Below are positions 17,811-27,505 of a stretch of DNA of 64,000 bases, in pieces. Every line of letters begins with the position of its first letter. Positions within the stretch are counted from its first letter, which is position 1. The DNA lies in NCBI GenBank assembly GCA_003168265.1, contig PMSV01000008.1:1-64000 (forward strand), in the 5' to 3' direction. The position numbers and the translations under genes are program-made. The notes below the pieces were generated by a model. That model was given only the letters and a program-made list of their open reading frames with translations, made no database searches and had not been told where the DNA came from. Source of the DNA: Chitinophagaceae bacterium. Its GTDB lineage: Bacteria > Bacteroidota > Bacteroidia > Chitinophagales > Chitinophagaceae.

Positions 17811-20012
17811 ATGCATCACTGCAAACTAAAACCTATATGCGGCACCCTGCTGCTATTTTTTTTCCTTAACACAATCCAGGCTCAATACAGTAACCGGCTC
17901 GAATGGAGCTCAGATGGGAACTCTTATTATAGTGTAAAATCGGGTTCGATCATTTCCATATCCGCCAGGGATCAGCATGATTCCATCATCATACCTAAAG
18001 AGAAATTGATTGCTCCAGGCAGCGATACGGCGATAGCTATCCGTCGTTTCCAATTTTCTTCAGACGAGCAAAAAGTTCTCATTTATAACAATACCAAAAA
18101 AGTTTGGAGATATGATACCAGGGGCGACTATTGGGTCTATGACCGGCAATCAGGTGGCCTGGCCCGTTTGGGTAAAAGCCTGCCAGTATCTTCCCTGATG
18201 TTTGCCAAATTCTCTCCTGACCAGAAAAAAGTCGCCTATGTAAGCGGAAATAATCTTTACGAGGAGGATTTGGCCACTGGGCAGATTCATCAACTAACAT
18301 TTGATGGAACCCGTAAATTGATCAACGGAACTTTTGATTGGGCCTACGAAGAAGAATTTGACTGCAGGGATGGCTTCCGATGGAGCCCGGACAGCAAAAA
18401 AATAGCTTTTTGGCAGGTCGATGCTTCCGGCACAAGGGATTATCTTATGCTTAACACGACGGATTCTGTCTATTCCAAAGCCATGCCTGTCGAATATCCG
18501 GTTGCCGGGCAAAAACCTTCCCCAATTAGGATTGGAGTCGTTGATATCAGCGATGTAAAGATTCGTTGGATGAATATACCCTATGACTGGGTTTGGGGTT
18601 CATATGTGCCGAGGATGGAATGGGCCGCAGAAAATGAGGACCTGATCATGCAGTTCCTTAACCGCAAACAAAATCAGAGCGATCTGATGATCTGCCATGT
18701 GGCTGATGGGTACACACAAGCTATTTACACTGAAAAAGACAGTGCCTGGATCGACCAGGAAGGCCGCTACTACCCCGGCTATCGCATGGGGGGCTGGGAT
18801 TGGCTTGCGGGAGGCAAGGAATTTCTCTGGGCCAGTGAAAAGGATGGCTGGCTGCATCTTTACAGGATCAGCCGGGACGGCAAAACGGAGACCCTGGTCA
18901 CCCATGGCAATTTTGATGTAATGGATATCAAACTCATTGATGAGAAGTCGGGTTATGTCTATTTTATGGCCTCTCCGGATAATGCGACCCAGAAATACCT
19001 GTATAGGAGCCGCCTCAACGGAAAAGATGTCGCAGAAAGGGTTTCTCCCCTGAATCAGCAGGGCACCCATGACTATACCATTTCTCCCAATGGGAAATTT
19101 GCCTTTCACAGGTTTTCGAACTACTATACCCCCCAGACCGATGAATGGGTAGCATTACCCAGCCACGATGCGCTCGATGGGCATAAGGTCTATAATGCTT
19201 TGCAGGCAGCGGATTCTACTAAATCCAATGTGAGCTTTTTTAAGGTCAGGACAGTTGAAGGGGTGGAGATGGACGGATGGATGGCCAAACCCAGCAATTT
19301 CGATCCCTCCCGAAAATACCCGGTTGTCTTCTATGTTTATACTGAACCCGCCGGACAGAATGTGAAAGATAATTATGGTATTGCCGGCAACAGAGAGTAT
19401 ATCGGCAACATGGCTGACGACGGTTATATCTATATTTCCATAGACAACCGCGGTACTCCCGTTCCCAAGGGCAGGTTATGGAGAAAATGCATTTACCGTA
19501 AGATAGGGATCATCAATATCGAGGACCAGGCCGCTGCCGCAGTCGAAATCCTGAAATGGCCTTTCATTGATAGTTCCAGGGTAGCGGTCTGGGGTTGGAG
19601 CGGGGGCGGTTCGGCCACCCTCAACCTGTTGTTCAGGCATCCTGAGATCTACAAAACAGGAATTGCCATCGCGGCAGTAGGCAATCAGTTGACCTATGAT
19701 AATATCTACCAGGAAAGGTATATGGGATTGCCCCAGGAAAATAGGGAGGATTTCGTAAAAGGATCTCCAATTACGTATGCTAAAAATTTGAAAGGCAATC
19801 TTTTATATATTCATGGTACAGGGGATGACAATGTGCATTACAATAATGCCGAAATGCTCATTAATGAACTGGTTAAGTACAACCGTCAGTTCCAGCTCAT
19901 GTCCTATCCCAATCGCACCCATTCGATTTCGGAAGGACCTGGAACCTCACTTCATTTAAAAACCCTTTATACCAATTATCTGAAGGAGCATTGTCCTCCG
20001 GGCCCACGATGA
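17811..20012 (+). CDS. dipeptidyl peptidase IV-like S9 family serine peptidase
   Basis: 733 residues with a signal peptide (KPICGTLLLFFFLNTIQAQ), so probably periplasmic. The N-terminal beta-propeller (DPPIV_N) spans ~80-480 and includes the glutamate motif in DWAYEEEFDCRDGF (E180-E182), which binds the substrate amino terminus. The C-terminal alpha/beta hydrolase holds S597 in GWSGGG (GWSYGG in most relatives), D672/D673 in GTGDDNVHY and H704 in RTHS. The family removes X-Pro or X-Ala dipeptides from peptides. It lies just before the rpsJ promoter and interrupts the fusA-rpsJ linkage. Confidence 0.93.
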   Translation: MHHCKLKPICGTLLLFFFLNTIQAQYSNRLEWSSDGNSYYSVKSGSIISISARDQHDSIIIPKEKLIAPGSDTAIAIRRFQFSSDEQKVLIYNNTKKVWRYDTRGDYWVYDRQSGGLARLGKSLPVSSLMFAKFSPDQKKVAYVSGNNLYEEDLATGQIHQLTFDGTRKLINGTFDWAYEEEFDCRDGFRWSPDSKKIAFWQVDASGTRDYLMLNTTDSVYSKAMPVEYPVAGQKPSPIRIGVVDISDVKIRWMNIPYDWVWGSYVPRMEWAAENEDLIMQFLNRKQNQSDLMICHVADGYTQAIYTEKDSAWIDQEGRYYPGYRMGGWDWLAGGKEFLWASEKDGWLHLYRISRDGKTETLVTHGNFDVMDIKLIDEKSGYVYFMASPDNATQKYLYRSRLNGKDVAERVSPLNQQGTHDYTISPNGKFAFHRFSNYYTPQTDEWVALPSHDALDGHKVYNALQAADSTKSNVSFFKVRTVEGVEMDGWMAKPSNFDPSRKYPVVFYVYTEPAGQNVKDNYGIAGNREYIGNMADDGYIYISIDNRGTPVPKGRLWRKCIYRKIGIINIEDQAAAAVEILKWPFIDSSRVAVWGWSGGGSATLNLLFRHPEIYKTGIAIAAVGNQLTYDNIYQERYMGLPQENREDFVKGSPITYAKNLKGNLLYIHGTGDDNVHYNNAEMLINELVKYNRQFQLMSYPNRTHSISEGPGTSLHLKTLYTNYLKEHCPPGPR

Positions 20013-20065
20013 AGCGTAAAAGAGATGGAAAATGGGAATGATTTTTCTAAAAAAGGTTTGAAATC

Positions 20066-20097
20066 TTTGTCCGTTTAACAACTGGACCATACCTTTG
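20066..20097 (+). promoter_or_regulatory. S10 operon promoter (rpsJ)
   Basis: TTTG at 20066-20069 and TACCTTTG at 20090-20097 with a 20-nt spacer: the same -7 box and spacing as the rpsL promoter. The expected start is near 20104, ~23 nt before the rpsJ ATG at 20127. It gives the S10 cluster its own promoter after the inserted peptidase gene. Confidence 0.8.
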
Positions 20098-20126
20098 CAC
20101 TCCCATTCTAAAAATGGGTTTTGGTT

Positions 20127-20432
20127 ATGTCTCAACGTATCAGGATCAAATTACAATCATACGATCACAATTTGGTGGACAAGTCTGCCGAAAAGATCGT
20201 AAAAACCGTGCGCAGCACGGGTGCCGTAGTGACCGGGCCGATTCCTCTTCCTACCAAGAAGAAGATTTTTACGGTCCTTCGTTCACCCCATGTCAATAAA
20301 AAGGCAAGGGAACAATTCCAGTTGCATACGCACAAACGATTACTGGACATCTATACCTCCTCTTCCAGGACGGTGGATGCTCTTTCCAAACTAGACTTGC
20401 CCAGCGGGGTCGACGTTGAGATCAAGGCCTGA
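20127..20432 (+). CDS. rpsJ: 30S ribosomal protein S10
   Basis: 101 residues from ATG 20127 ([14 protein letters not shown]); an ATG two codons upstream is possible. S10 is in the 30S head and is also the NusE antitermination partner. The motif [19 protein letters not shown] and the C-terminal [12 protein letters not shown] are typical. It is first in the S10 cluster, but a 369-nt gap separates it from rplC. Confidence 0.98.
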   Translation: MSQRIRIKLQSYDHNLVDKSAEKIVKTVRSTGAVVTGPIPLPTKKKIFTVLRSPHVNKKAREQFQLHTHKRLLDIYTSSSRTVDALSKLDLPSGVDVEIKA

Positions 20433-20801
20433 CGATTTGAAGTGAATTGATTCGGGTTTTGTCCGGTCTGTTCCCTCAAAAAATTCTTAAAGTTCTTTAC
20501 ATATCCATCTGCAAAATTCTGGCTCCCAAAGGCACGATCAGGACAAAGCAGCGCTGGATGATAAATATTAAATAAAACATGGCCCGGCCGACAATTAGCA
20601 GGTAAGTCATGTTAACACATATGAACAAGCCGTTCCGGGTTTGTTTACTGCTGGTACTTCCGATTTTCGGGTTTAAGGAATTCTTCCAAAACCCTGAGAA
20701 GCAAAAGAAAAGGTCAGCAGCAAACGGGGGATTGAAACCTTTCATTTCTATCAGATAGAAACCAAGGATTGTCCTTATACCTACGGCGTAAAAAATTAAT
20801 A
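20433..20801. other. unusually long gap between rpsJ and rplC
   Basis: 369 nt in a place where S10 and L3 genes usually lie tens of bases apart. It contains one small plausible ORF (20621-20758, listed separately) and otherwise no recognisable element. I found no TAnnTTTG box, no strong hairpin and no L4-type leader structure that I could confirm by eye. An autoregulatory leader for the L3 part of the operon remains possible. Confidence 0.5.
20621..20758 (+). CDS. possible small ORF between rpsJ and rplC (45 aa)
   Basis: An ATG at 20621 (an in-frame ATG also at 20609) opens 45 codons ending in TAG at 20756. The product starts [19 protein letters not shown], a short basic N-terminus plus a hydrophobic stretch, then turns polar and lysine-rich ([14 protein letters not shown]). 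It could be a small exported peptide or a decayed signal peptide, or simply chance. Family not recognised. Confidence 0.25.
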   Translation: MNKPFRVCLLLVLPIFGFKEFFQNPEKQKKRSAANGGLKPFISIR

Positions 20802-21419
20802 ATGAAAGGTATTATCGGCAAGAAAATTGGGATGACAAGTGTCTTCAGTCCTGATGGCAAGCAAACCCCCTGCACAATCATTGAAGCAGGTCCCTGTGTG
20901 GTCACACAGGTCAAAACTCAGGACCAGGATGGTTATAGCGCAGTCCAACTCGCTTTCGGAGATAAAAAAGAAAAGCACACTAACTCCGCAGAAAAGAATC
21001 ACTTCGCAAAGTCCGGCAGCAGCCCAAAACGTTTTATAAGAGAATTCCGCGATTTTTCCATAGCTAAGAACCTCGGTGAATCCATCACTGTTGAAATTTT
21101 TTCCGAAGGGGAAAAAGTGAATGTCGTTGGAACCACTAAAGGGAAAGGATTTCAGGGCGTCGTCAAACGTCATGGATTTAGCGGTGTTGGCCAACAGAGT
21201 CACGGCCAGCATGACCGTCAAAGAGCGCCGGGTTCCCTGGGTAACTCCTCTGATGCTTCCCGTGTAATGAAAGGGATGCGTATGGCAGGTCGCATGGGAT
21301 GTGACCGCGTTAAGGTAAAGAGCCTTGAAGTCGTTAAAATTTTTCCTGAAAAGAATTATATCCTGATCAGCGGCTCTGTTCCGGGCCACAATGGTTCAAT
21401 AATTTATATTCAGAAATAA
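20802..21419 (+). CDS. rplC: 50S ribosomal protein L3
   Basis: 205 residues from ATG 20802 ([15 protein letters not shown]); the frame extends to 20769 but without family support. L3 starts 50S assembly near the 3' end of 23S rRNA. Conserved: [34 protein letters not shown] and [10 protein letters not shown], with the glutamine-methylation loop region present. rplD follows after a 64-nt gap made largely of 12-bp repeats. Confidence 0.97.
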   Translation: MKGIIGKKIGMTSVFSPDGKQTPCTIIEAGPCVVTQVKTQDQDGYSAVQLAFGDKKEKHTNSAEKNHFAKSGSSPKRFIREFRDFSIAKNLGESITVEIFSEGEKVNVVGTTKGKGFQGVVKRHGFSGVGQQSHGQHDRQRAPGSLGNSSDASRVMKGMRMAGRMGCDRVKVKSLEVVKIFPEKNYILISGSVPGHNGSIIYIQK

Positions 21420-21420
21420 T

Positions 21421-21456
21421 AACCTAATAATAAACCTAATAATAAACCTAATTATA
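21421..21456. repeat. three 12-bp tandem repeats between rplC and rplD
   Basis: AACCTAATAATA at 21421-21432, again at 21433-21444, and AACCTAATTATA at 21445-21456, followed by a partial AACC. They begin right after the rplC stop and fill most of the intergenic spacer. Confidence 0.85.
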
Positions 21457-21483
21457 AACCGACCTGGTTTCAAATAGAAGAAA

Positions 21484-22119
21484 ATGCAAGCAGAAGTATT
21501 AGATATAAAAGGAAAAAAGACCGGCAGGACGGTGGATCTGCCAGAAGATATTTTTGGTATTGAGCCGAATGAGCATGTGGTTTATCTTGCTGTAAAGCAG
21601 TTCCTGGCAGCTCAGAGACAGGGAACGCACAAGGTAAAAACCCGGCTTGAAGTGAAGGGTTCATCCAAGAAGCTCCACAAGCAGAAAGGCACGGGCGGAT
21701 CGCGTAAGGGAAATATCCGTAACCCGCTTTATAAAGGCGGTGGTACGATTTTCGGGCCCAAACCCCGCAGTTATGATTTCAAACTTAACCGTAAGGTAAA
21801 AGATCTGGCAAAGATGTCATCCCTGGCATTTAAGGCAAAGAACAATGCCATCCTGGTATTGGAAGACATCAAGTTGGACAAGCCCAAAACAAAGGAATTC
21901 AGCGGTATCCTGAAGAACCTTTCAGTGGATGGGAAAAAGACCCTCTTCGTTTTCCCTGAATTCAATGACAATGTATACCTGAGCCTCCGTAACCTGGAAA
22001 AAGTCAACAGCGCCCTGCTATCTGATATCAATACCTATGATATCGTGAATGCCGATGTACTGGTGATTTCCGAAAGCGCAGCAAAAGTTTTTGGGGAGAG
22101 TCAGGGGAGTGAAGAGTAA
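21484..22119 (+). CDS. rplD: 50S ribosomal protein L4
   Basis: 211 residues. L4 lines the peptide exit tunnel; in E. coli it also represses the S10 operon, but whether that holds here cannot be seen. Conserved: VYLAVKQFLAAQRQGTHKVK, then GTGGSRKGNIRNPLYKGGG, which is the tunnel loop, and PRSYDFKLNRK. The C-terminal end (SQGSEE) is extended slightly. It is followed by rplW after 46 nt. Confidence 0.97.
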   Translation: MQAEVLDIKGKKTGRTVDLPEDIFGIEPNEHVVYLAVKQFLAAQRQGTHKVKTRLEVKGSSKKLHKQKGTGGSRKGNIRNPLYKGGGTIFGPKPRSYDFKLNRKVKDLAKMSSLAFKAKNNAILVLEDIKLDKPKTKEFSGILKNLSVDGKKTLFVFPEFNDNVYLSLRNLEKVNSALLSDINTYDIVNADVLVISESAAKVFGESQGSEE

Positions 22120-22165
22120 AGCGTGAAAAAATAAACAAACAAGAGAACATCAAACAGCATATAAA

Positions 22166-22465
22166 ATGAAACTGTCAGAAGTGTTAATCAGGCCGATACT
22201 TACAGAAAAGGCTAATGCGCAGCAGGAGAAACTGAGAAGATATGCTTTTAAAGTGAATAAGAAGGCAAATAAGCTGGAGATCAAAAAGGCCGTAGAAGGG
22301 TTTTATGGAGTGACAATCCTTGATGTAAATACGGTGGTTGTTCCGGCCAAACACAAATCCCGTTTCACAAAATCCGGAGTGGTCGAAGGCAGGAAACCTT
22401 CCTACAAGAAGGCTCTTGTTACACTGGCGGAAGGAGAAAGCATCGATCTGTATTCGAATATCTGA
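22166..22465 (+). CDS. rplW: 50S ribosomal protein L23
   Basis: 99 residues. L23 sits at the tunnel exit and docks trigger factor and SRP. IRPILTEKANAQQEK at the start and YAFKVNKKANKLEIKKAVE are characteristic, as is the VTILDVNTVVVPAK strand. Order rplD-rplW-rplB is standard. Confidence 0.97.
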   Translation: MKLSEVLIRPILTEKANAQQEKLRRYAFKVNKKANKLEIKKAVEGFYGVTILDVNTVVVPAKHKSRFTKSGVVEGRKPSYKKALVTLAEGESIDLYSNI

Positions 22466-22548
22466 TTCGGATAAATTATAAGAATGGCAATCAACCGCCG
22501 CGAAGGTTGAAAAGTTTAAAAATAAAAATTCCCTGAAGGGAAACAGAC

Positions 22549-23388
22549 ATGGCACTGAAAAAATATAAACCGATTACAGCAGGGACCCGTTGGAGGATCG
22601 GTAATGCTTTTGTGGAGGTAACAAAAGACAGTCCTGAAAAATCGTTGGTGGAAAAAGTAAGGTCCACAGGCGGAAGGAATACGCAGGGCAGAAGGTCCAT
22701 GCGATATATCGGTGGCGGTCATAAAAAAATGTATCGTGTGATCGATTTCAAAAGGGATAAGAAGAATATTCCCGCAACGGTTTCCTCAATCGAATATGAT
22801 CCGAACCGCAGCGCATTTATCGCCCTGTTGAATTATGCCGATGGTGAAAAAAGATATATTATCGCTCCCCAGGGACTGCAGGTAGGCGGCAAGATCCTGT
22901 CCGGTGACGATGTGGCTCCTGAATTGGGCAATGCATTGCAGATGAAATTCATGCCCCTGGGTACCAATGTTCATAATATTGAAATGCAGCCTGGCCAGGG
23001 AGGTAAACTGGTTCGCAGCGCAGGTACTTCGGCTCAGTTGACAAATAAGGAAGAAAAATACGCCGTGTTGAAAATGCCTTCCGGAGAATTGAGAAAAGTA
23101 CTGATCAATTGTTTTGCCACAGTTGGTGTGGTTTCTAACAGTGACCACAATCTCCAGAGTATGGGTAAGGCCGGACGCAATCGCTGGAGAGGGATCCGTC
23201 CCCGCACCCGCGGCGTAGCCATGAACCCGGTCGATCACCCGATGGGAGGTGGAGAAGGAAAGGCATCCGGAGGACAACCTCGTTCCAGGAATGGCCAATA
23301 TTCAAAAGGGCTGAAGACCAGGACTAAAGGAAAAGGCAGCGACAAGTTCATCATTCAGCGTAAAAATGGTAAGAAGCTGACTCAGTAA
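22549..23388 (+). CDS. rplB: 50S ribosomal protein L2
   Basis: 279 residues, a few more than the common 273-276. L2 is needed for subunit association and peptidyl-transferase activity. The RNA-binding core [15 protein letters not shown] and the C-terminal [17 protein letters not shown] with the conserved His are intact. The N-terminus includes an unusual insertion relative to E. coli ([18 protein letters not shown]), as is common in the phylum. Confidence 0.98.
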   Translation: MALKKYKPITAGTRWRIGNAFVEVTKDSPEKSLVEKVRSTGGRNTQGRRSMRYIGGGHKKMYRVIDFKRDKKNIPATVSSIEYDPNRSAFIALLNYADGEKRYIIAPQGLQVGGKILSGDDVAPELGNALQMKFMPLGTNVHNIEMQPGQGGKLVRSAGTSAQLTNKEEKYAVLKMPSGELRKVLINCFATVGVVSNSDHNLQSMGKAGRNRWRGIRPRTRGVAMNPVDHPMGGGEGKASGGQPRSRNGQYSKGLKTRTKGKGSDKFIIQRKNGKKLTQ

Positions 23389-23389
23389 T

Positions 23390-23426
23390 AAAGTCTAAAA
23401 CAAAGTCAAACTAAAAAGTCAAACTG
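23390..23426. repeat. imperfect ~12-bp tandem repeat between rplB and rpsS
   Basis: AAAGTCTAAAAC (23390-23401), AAAGTCAAACTA (23402-23413) and AAAAGTCAAACTG (23414-23426) follow the rplB stop immediately. The unit length matches the repeats at 13847 and 21421, but the sequence differs. Confidence 0.6.
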
Positions 23427-23430
23427 ATAT

Positions 23431-23703
23431 ATGGCTCGTTCAATAAAAAAAGGTCCTTACGTTGATTTCAACCTCGAAAAAAAGGTTTTGGATATCAATG
23501 AAGGAAAGGCGAAAAAAGGGGTAATCAAAACCTGGAGCCGTCGTTCCACCATCACACCGGATTTCGTAGGACATACCCTGGCCGTGCACAACGGGAATAA
23601 ATTCATCCCGGTCTATGTAACTGAATTCATGGTTGGCCACAAGCTGGGTGAATTTGCCCCGACAAGGCAGTTCAGAGGACATTCAAGCAAGAAGATCGCT
23701 TAG
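23431..23703 (+). CDS. rpsS: 30S ribosomal protein S19
   Basis: 90 residues. S19 is on the 30S head next to the A-site finger. [36 protein letters not shown] and the C-terminal [13 protein letters not shown] are the family signature. A 146-nt gap without recognisable elements separates it from rplV. Confidence 0.98.
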   Translation: MARSIKKGPYVDFNLEKKVLDINEGKAKKGVIKTWSRRSTITPDFVGHTLAVHNGNKFIPVYVTEFMVGHKLGEFAPTRQFRGHSSKKIA

Positions 23704-23849
23704 TGGGCAGGCCTGATCCAAGCAGCAGATTCCGGTCTGTTAAATTAGAAGGGCCCGCAGAAAGTCGAAACGCTAAGGAATAATTTAATCCAGTCCGTCA
23801 AAGCTGCCAGGATATAAAACAGGCAGCAGCAGACTGCAAAAGAATAAAA

Positions 23850-24209
23850 ATGGAAGCAATAGCTAAATTGAGAAATTATCCCACCTCTCCCCGCAAGATG
23901 CGGTTATTGGCTGATGAGATCCGTGGGTTGAATGTTGAAAATGCCCTGGCCCTTCTGGAGCATCATCCTCAGCATTCCTCCACGCCTCTGCACAAATTGC
24001 TTTGGAGCGCGGTGAAGAACTGGGAACAGAAAAATGAAGGGCAGAGCGCCGCTGATGCCAGCCTGTTGGTGAAGACGATATTTGTTGATGGAGGCCGTGT
24101 ATTAAAACGGATGCGTCCCGCCCCCCAGGGCCGTGGGTACCGCGTTCGTAAACGCAGCAATCATGTGACGATCATAGTAGATTCAAAAGCTGTTGCAGAG
24201 ATCAAATAA
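23850..24209 (+). CDS. rplV: 50S ribosomal protein L22
   Basis: 119 residues. L22 lines the exit tunnel with its long beta hairpin, here [20 protein letters not shown] followed by [14 protein letters not shown]. The N-terminal [14 protein letters not shown] is typical. It precedes rpsC by 24 nt. Confidence 0.97.
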   Translation: MEAIAKLRNYPTSPRKMRLLADEIRGLNVENALALLEHHPQHSSTPLHKLLWSAVKNWEQKNEGQSAADASLLVKTIFVDGGRVLKRMRPAPQGRGYRVRKRSNHVTIIVDSKAVAEIK

Positions 24210-24233
24210 TTACAAAATACTTTAAAGCTTTAT

Positions 24234-25064
24234 ATGGGTCAAAAAACAAATCCTATCGGTGCAAGACTCGGGATCATCCGTGGTTGGGAATCCAACTGGT
24301 TTGGCAGCAAAAAAGACTATGCTTCCAAGCTGATCGAAGACCACAAGATCAGGACCTATCTCAATGCACGTATTAATAAGGGGGGGATTTCAAAAATCGT
24401 CATCGAACGTACACTGAATAAATTGATTGTAACCATTCATACTTCCAAACCCGGTATCATCATCGGAAAGGGTGGTGGAGAAGTTGACCGTATCAAAGAA
24501 GAACTGAAAAAGTTGACCGGGAAAGACGATGTACAGATCAATATCCTGGAAATCCGTCGCCCGGAATTAGATGCCAATATCGTAGCAGATACGATTGCCC
24601 GCCAGATCGAAAACCGTATCAATTACAAGAGGGCCATTAAAATGGCGATTGCTTCCTCGCTGCGCATGGGAGCCGAAGGAATCAAAGTAAAGGTCAGCGG
24701 AAGGCTGGGTGGAAATGAAATCGCTCGTTCTGAAGAAATAAAACAGGGCCGGACACCACTGCATACCCTGCGCATGGATATTGATTATGCAAACGTCTAT
24801 GCTCAAACCGTGTATGGAAAGATCGGTGTGAAAGTCTGGATATGCAAAGGTGAGGTGCTGGCCAAAAGAGACCTCAATCCGAATTTCGTCGGAGGCAAGG
24901 AAGGCGGCAGCCCGGGCGGAGACAGAAGAGATGACCGCAGGAGGGATGATCATCATCGTGGCGAAAGAAGGGATGACCGCAGGGGCGGTGAACATCGCGG
25001 AGAAAGAAGGGATGACCGTAGAGGCGGAGGTGACAGAAGAGGTCCGGATAAAAGGAGAAATTAA
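24234..25064 (+). CDS. rpsC: 30S ribosomal protein S3 with long Arg/Asp/Gly-rich tail
   Basis: 276 residues; the conserved S3 fold ends near residue 220. The KH domain has [20 protein letters not shown], and the C-terminal domain has [13 protein letters not shown] and RMDIDYA. S3 forms the mRNA entry channel. The extra ~55 residues are low-complexity: [10 protein letters not shown] occurs twice (243-252 and 256-265) among other RRDD, HHRGE and GGDRRG pieces. Such tails occur in some Bacteroidota S3 proteins; the role is unknown. Confidence 0.97.
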   Translation: MGQKTNPIGARLGIIRGWESNWFGSKKDYASKLIEDHKIRTYLNARINKGGISKIVIERTLNKLIVTIHTSKPGIIIGKGGGEVDRIKEELKKLTGKDDVQINILEIRRPELDANIVADTIARQIENRINYKRAIKMAIASSLRMGAEGIKVKVSGRLGGNEIARSEEIKQGRTPLHTLRMDIDYANVYAQTVYGKIGVKVWICKGEVLAKRDLNPNFVGGKEGGSPGGDRRDDRRRDDHHRGERRDDRRGGEHRGERRDDRRGGGDRRGPDKRRN

Positions 25065-25142
25065 TTTAAGAGTTCAAAAGCAGCAACTCCGGCGTAAGAG
25101 TGGATTCCAGTCCGCTGCCCGGGCGCTACAAACTAAGATAAC

Positions 25143-25577
25143 ATGTTACAACCGAAAAGATCAAAACACAGGAAGGCCCAGAAAGGAAGGATTCGCGAAG
25201 TGGCCAAGAGAGGCAGTTCCATTGCCTTCGGTTCATATGGTCTCAAAGCGCTGGAAGGGATTTGGCTCACTAACCGTCAGTTGGAAGCTGCAAGGCAGGC
25301 GCTGACCCGTCATATGAAACGTGAAGGGAATGTATGGATCAGAATCTTCCCGGATAAGCCGATCACCAAAAAGCCGCTTGAAGTGAGGATGGGTAAAGGA
25401 AAGGGAAACCCGGAATATTGGGCGGCTGTAGTTGAGCCGGGCAGGATCCTGTTTGAAGCGGATGGGGTTTCGGAAGAAGTTGCGAAGGAAGCATTGCTAC
25501 TGGCCGCACAAAAATTACCCATTAAGACAAAATTTGTGGCCCGCCGTGATGCTGTGGCTTTCGTGGCCGTGAAATAA
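25143..25577 (+). CDS. rplP: 50S ribosomal protein L16
   Basis: 144 residues. L16 helps organise the A site of the 50[37 protein letters not shown] and [20 protein letters not shown] are diagnostic; the second includes Arg for hydroxylation in some bacteria (RMGKGKG). It starts 78 nt after rpsC. Confidence 0.98.
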   Translation: MLQPKRSKHRKAQKGRIREVAKRGSSIAFGSYGLKALEGIWLTNRQLEAARQALTRHMKREGNVWIRIFPDKPITKKPLEVRMGKGKGNPEYWAAVVEPGRILFEADGVSEEVAKEALLLAAQKLPIKTKFVARRDAVAFVAVK

Positions 25578-25598
25578 TAAAATCAAAAGTGATATAAC

Positions 25599-25808
25599 AT
25601 GTCTAAGAAAATTGATTTTGTAAGAAGCCTGAAGGATCTCAGTGAAGTGGATCTGAATGCGCGCATCCAGGAAGATGAATTGCGTCTTAAAAAGCTCGAG
25701 TTCGCGCATGCGATCTCTCCGCTGGAAAACCCAATGAGCGTGCGCGCCCTTCGTAAGGATATTGCCCGGCTGAAAACAGAATTGAATAAAAAGAAATCAA
25801 AAGCTTAA
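25599..25808 (+). CDS. rpmC: 50S ribosomal protein L29
   Basis: 69 residues, two helices. L29 is at the tunnel exit beside L23. The pattern [20 protein letters not shown], then [20 protein letters not shown] and [14 protein letters not shown] is the L29 coiled pair. It lies between rplP and rpsQ with 5 nt to the latter. Confidence 0.96.
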   Translation: MSKKIDFVRSLKDLSEVDLNARIQEDELRLKKLEFAHAISPLENPMSVRALRKDIARLKTELNKKKSKA

Positions 25809-25813
25809 ATAAA

Positions 25814-26071
25814 ATGGCTGAAAGAAATTTGCGGAAAACAAGAATCGGGGTGGTTCAAAGCAATAAGATGGAAAAGACCATCACAGTTGCTGTGGAAAGA
25901 AAGGTTAAGCATCCCATTTATGGAAAGTTCGTGAAGAAAACGACCAAATTCCATGCTCACGATGAGAAGAATGAATGCACTGTAGGAGATGTCGTAAGGA
26001 TCATGGAAAGTCGCCCTCTGAGTAAGACCAAGCGCTGGAGGCTCGTGGAAGTAGTGGAAAAGGCGAAATAA
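25814..26071 (+). CDS. rpsQ: 30S ribosomal protein S17
   Basis: 85 residues. S17 binds the 5' domain of 16S rRNA early in assembly. [39 protein letters not shown] and [20 protein letters not shown] are the family core. It starts 5 nt after the rpmC stop. Confidence 0.98.
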   Translation: MAERNLRKTRIGVVQSNKMEKTITVAVERKVKHPIYGKFVKKTTKFHAHDEKNECTVGDVVRIMESRPLSKTKRWRLVEVVEKAK

Positions 26072-26133
26072 ATCATTTTTGTATAGCCCCCGGCAGCCTT
26101 TAAAAATGGGACTGGGATTTAAAAACAATTACA

Positions 26134-26502
26134 ATGATTCAGCAGGAATCCAGATTAAATGTAGCAGATAACAGCGGAGCCAAAGAAGTTCTTTGCATCC
26201 GCGTGCTGGGAAATAGCGGACAGGACTATGCCAGGATCGGAGATAAGATCGTCGTGACTGTAAAAGACGCGTTGCCTGCAGGCGGTATTAAGAAAGGAAC
26301 GGTTACCAAGGCCGTGATCGTCAGAACGAAAAACAAGTTGCGTCGCAAAGACGGTTCTTATATTCGTTTCGATGACAATGCAGTGGTATTGCTGAACCAG
26401 GCTGAGGAACCCAGGGGTACCCGTATTTTCGGACCCGTGGCAAGGGAATTGCGCGACAAGGGTTATATGAAAATCATTTCCCTGGCGCCGGAAGTACTGT
26501 AA
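26134..26502 (+). CDS. rplN: 50S ribosomal protein L14
   Basis: 122 residues, the exact family length. L14 lies at the subunit interface and is the site of RsfS silencing. [20 protein letters not shown] and [20 protein letters not shown] are conserved throughout bacteria. Confidence 0.98.
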   Translation: MIQQESRLNVADNSGAKEVLCIRVLGNSGQDYARIGDKIVVTVKDALPAGGIKKGTVTKAVIVRTKNKLRRKDGSYIRFDDNAVVLLNQAEEPRGTRIFGPVARELRDKGYMKIISLAPEVL

Positions 26503-26567
26503 AAGTGATCAGGGCCAGTACAAATAATTAGATGAATTCCTGCGAGGCAGGTATAAAGCATATCAAA

Positions 26568-26906
26568 ATGAGCAACAGATTCAAACCGAAATTCAACATT
26601 AAAAAAGGGGATAATGTGGTAATTATCGCAGGCGACGACAAGGATCCCAAAAAGCCTCGTAAGGTACTGGAAGTTTTTCCGGATAAGGGCCGGGTGCTTG
26701 TAGAAGGGGTCAATATTGTCACCAAGCATACCAAACCTTCTGCACAAAATACGAAGGGGGGTATCGTGAAGATCGAAGCTTCAATCCATATCTCCAATGT
26801 CATGTTGTGGGATGCCGGAGCCGGCCAGGGCGCAAGAGTGAAACGCAGCCGCGAAAACGGTAAACTTGTTCGCATATCAAAAAAATCAGAGGGGGTCATT
26901 AAATAA
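26568..26906 (+). CDS. rplX: 50S ribosomal protein L24
   Basis: 112 residues from ATG 26568 ([17 protein letters not shown]); the frame opens at 26532, but those residues lack family support. L24 is an assembly initiator with a KOW motif ([20 protein letters not shown]). [15 protein letters not shown] and [16 protein letters not shown] follow. Its stop shares a base with the rplE start (TAATG). Confidence 0.96.
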   Translation: MSNRFKPKFNIKKGDNVVIIAGDDKDPKKPRKVLEVFPDKGRVLVEGVNIVTKHTKPSAQNTKGGIVKIEASIHISNVMLWDAGAGQGARVKRSRENGKLVRISKKSEGVIK

Positions 26907-27481
26907 TGAGCACAACTAATTACAAACCGAGACTGGCGGGCAAATACAAAACCGAAGTGGTGCCTGCCCTGATGAAAAAATTTGGGTATTCCAGCATCAT
27001 GCAAACCCCCCGATTGGAGAAGATTTGCCTGAACAGGGGTGTTAATGGCGCTGTCAGCGATAAAAAACTGGTCGATGTAGCCGTTGAAGAACTTTCCCAG
27101 ATCACCGGCCAGAAAGCCGTTTCCACCATCTCCAAAAAGGATATCTCGAATTTCAAATTGAGAAAAGCTATCCCTATCGGAGCTAGAGTGACATTGCGCG
27201 GAGTGAAAATGTACGAGTTTCTCGACAGGCTGGTTTCCACAGCTTTACCGCGTGTGCGTGATTTTCGCGGAGTAAATGAAAAATCCTTCGATGGTCGCGG
27301 AAACTACACTTTAGGCGTTACCGAGCAGATCATTTTTCCGGAAGTGGATATCGATAAAGTGACGAAAATAACCGGCATGGACATCACTTTTGTGACGACG
27401 GCAAGGACCAATGAAGAAGCTTTTGAATTGCTGAAGGAATTGGGTATGCCCTTCCGCAATGCGGTTAAGAAAGAACAGTAA
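26906..27481 (+). CDS. rplE: 50S ribosomal protein L5
   Basis: 191 residues. L5 binds 5S rRNA and contacts P-site t[40 protein letters not shown] and [19 protein letters not shown] are conserved. It overlaps rplX by one base, indicating coupled translation. Confidence 0.98.
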   Translation: MSTTNYKPRLAGKYKTEVVPALMKKFGYSSIMQTPRLEKICLNRGVNGAVSDKKLVDVAVEELSQITGQKAVSTISKKDISNFKLRKAIPIGARVTLRGVKMYEFLDRLVSTALPRVRDFRGVNEKSFDGRGNYTLGVTEQIIFPEVDIDKVTKITGMDITFVTTARTNEEAFELLKELGMPFRNAVKKEQ

Positions 27482-27505
27482 TTAATTTAAAAAAACAATG
27501 AACAC

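Noticed and set aside
17811-20012. Insertion of the peptidase as a mobile element
   Set aside because: No terminal repeats, target duplication, transposase or integrase was seen at its borders.
24850-25305. 151-residue ORF across the end of rpsC and start of rplP
   Set aside because: Out of frame with both ribosomal genes, which are fully supported.
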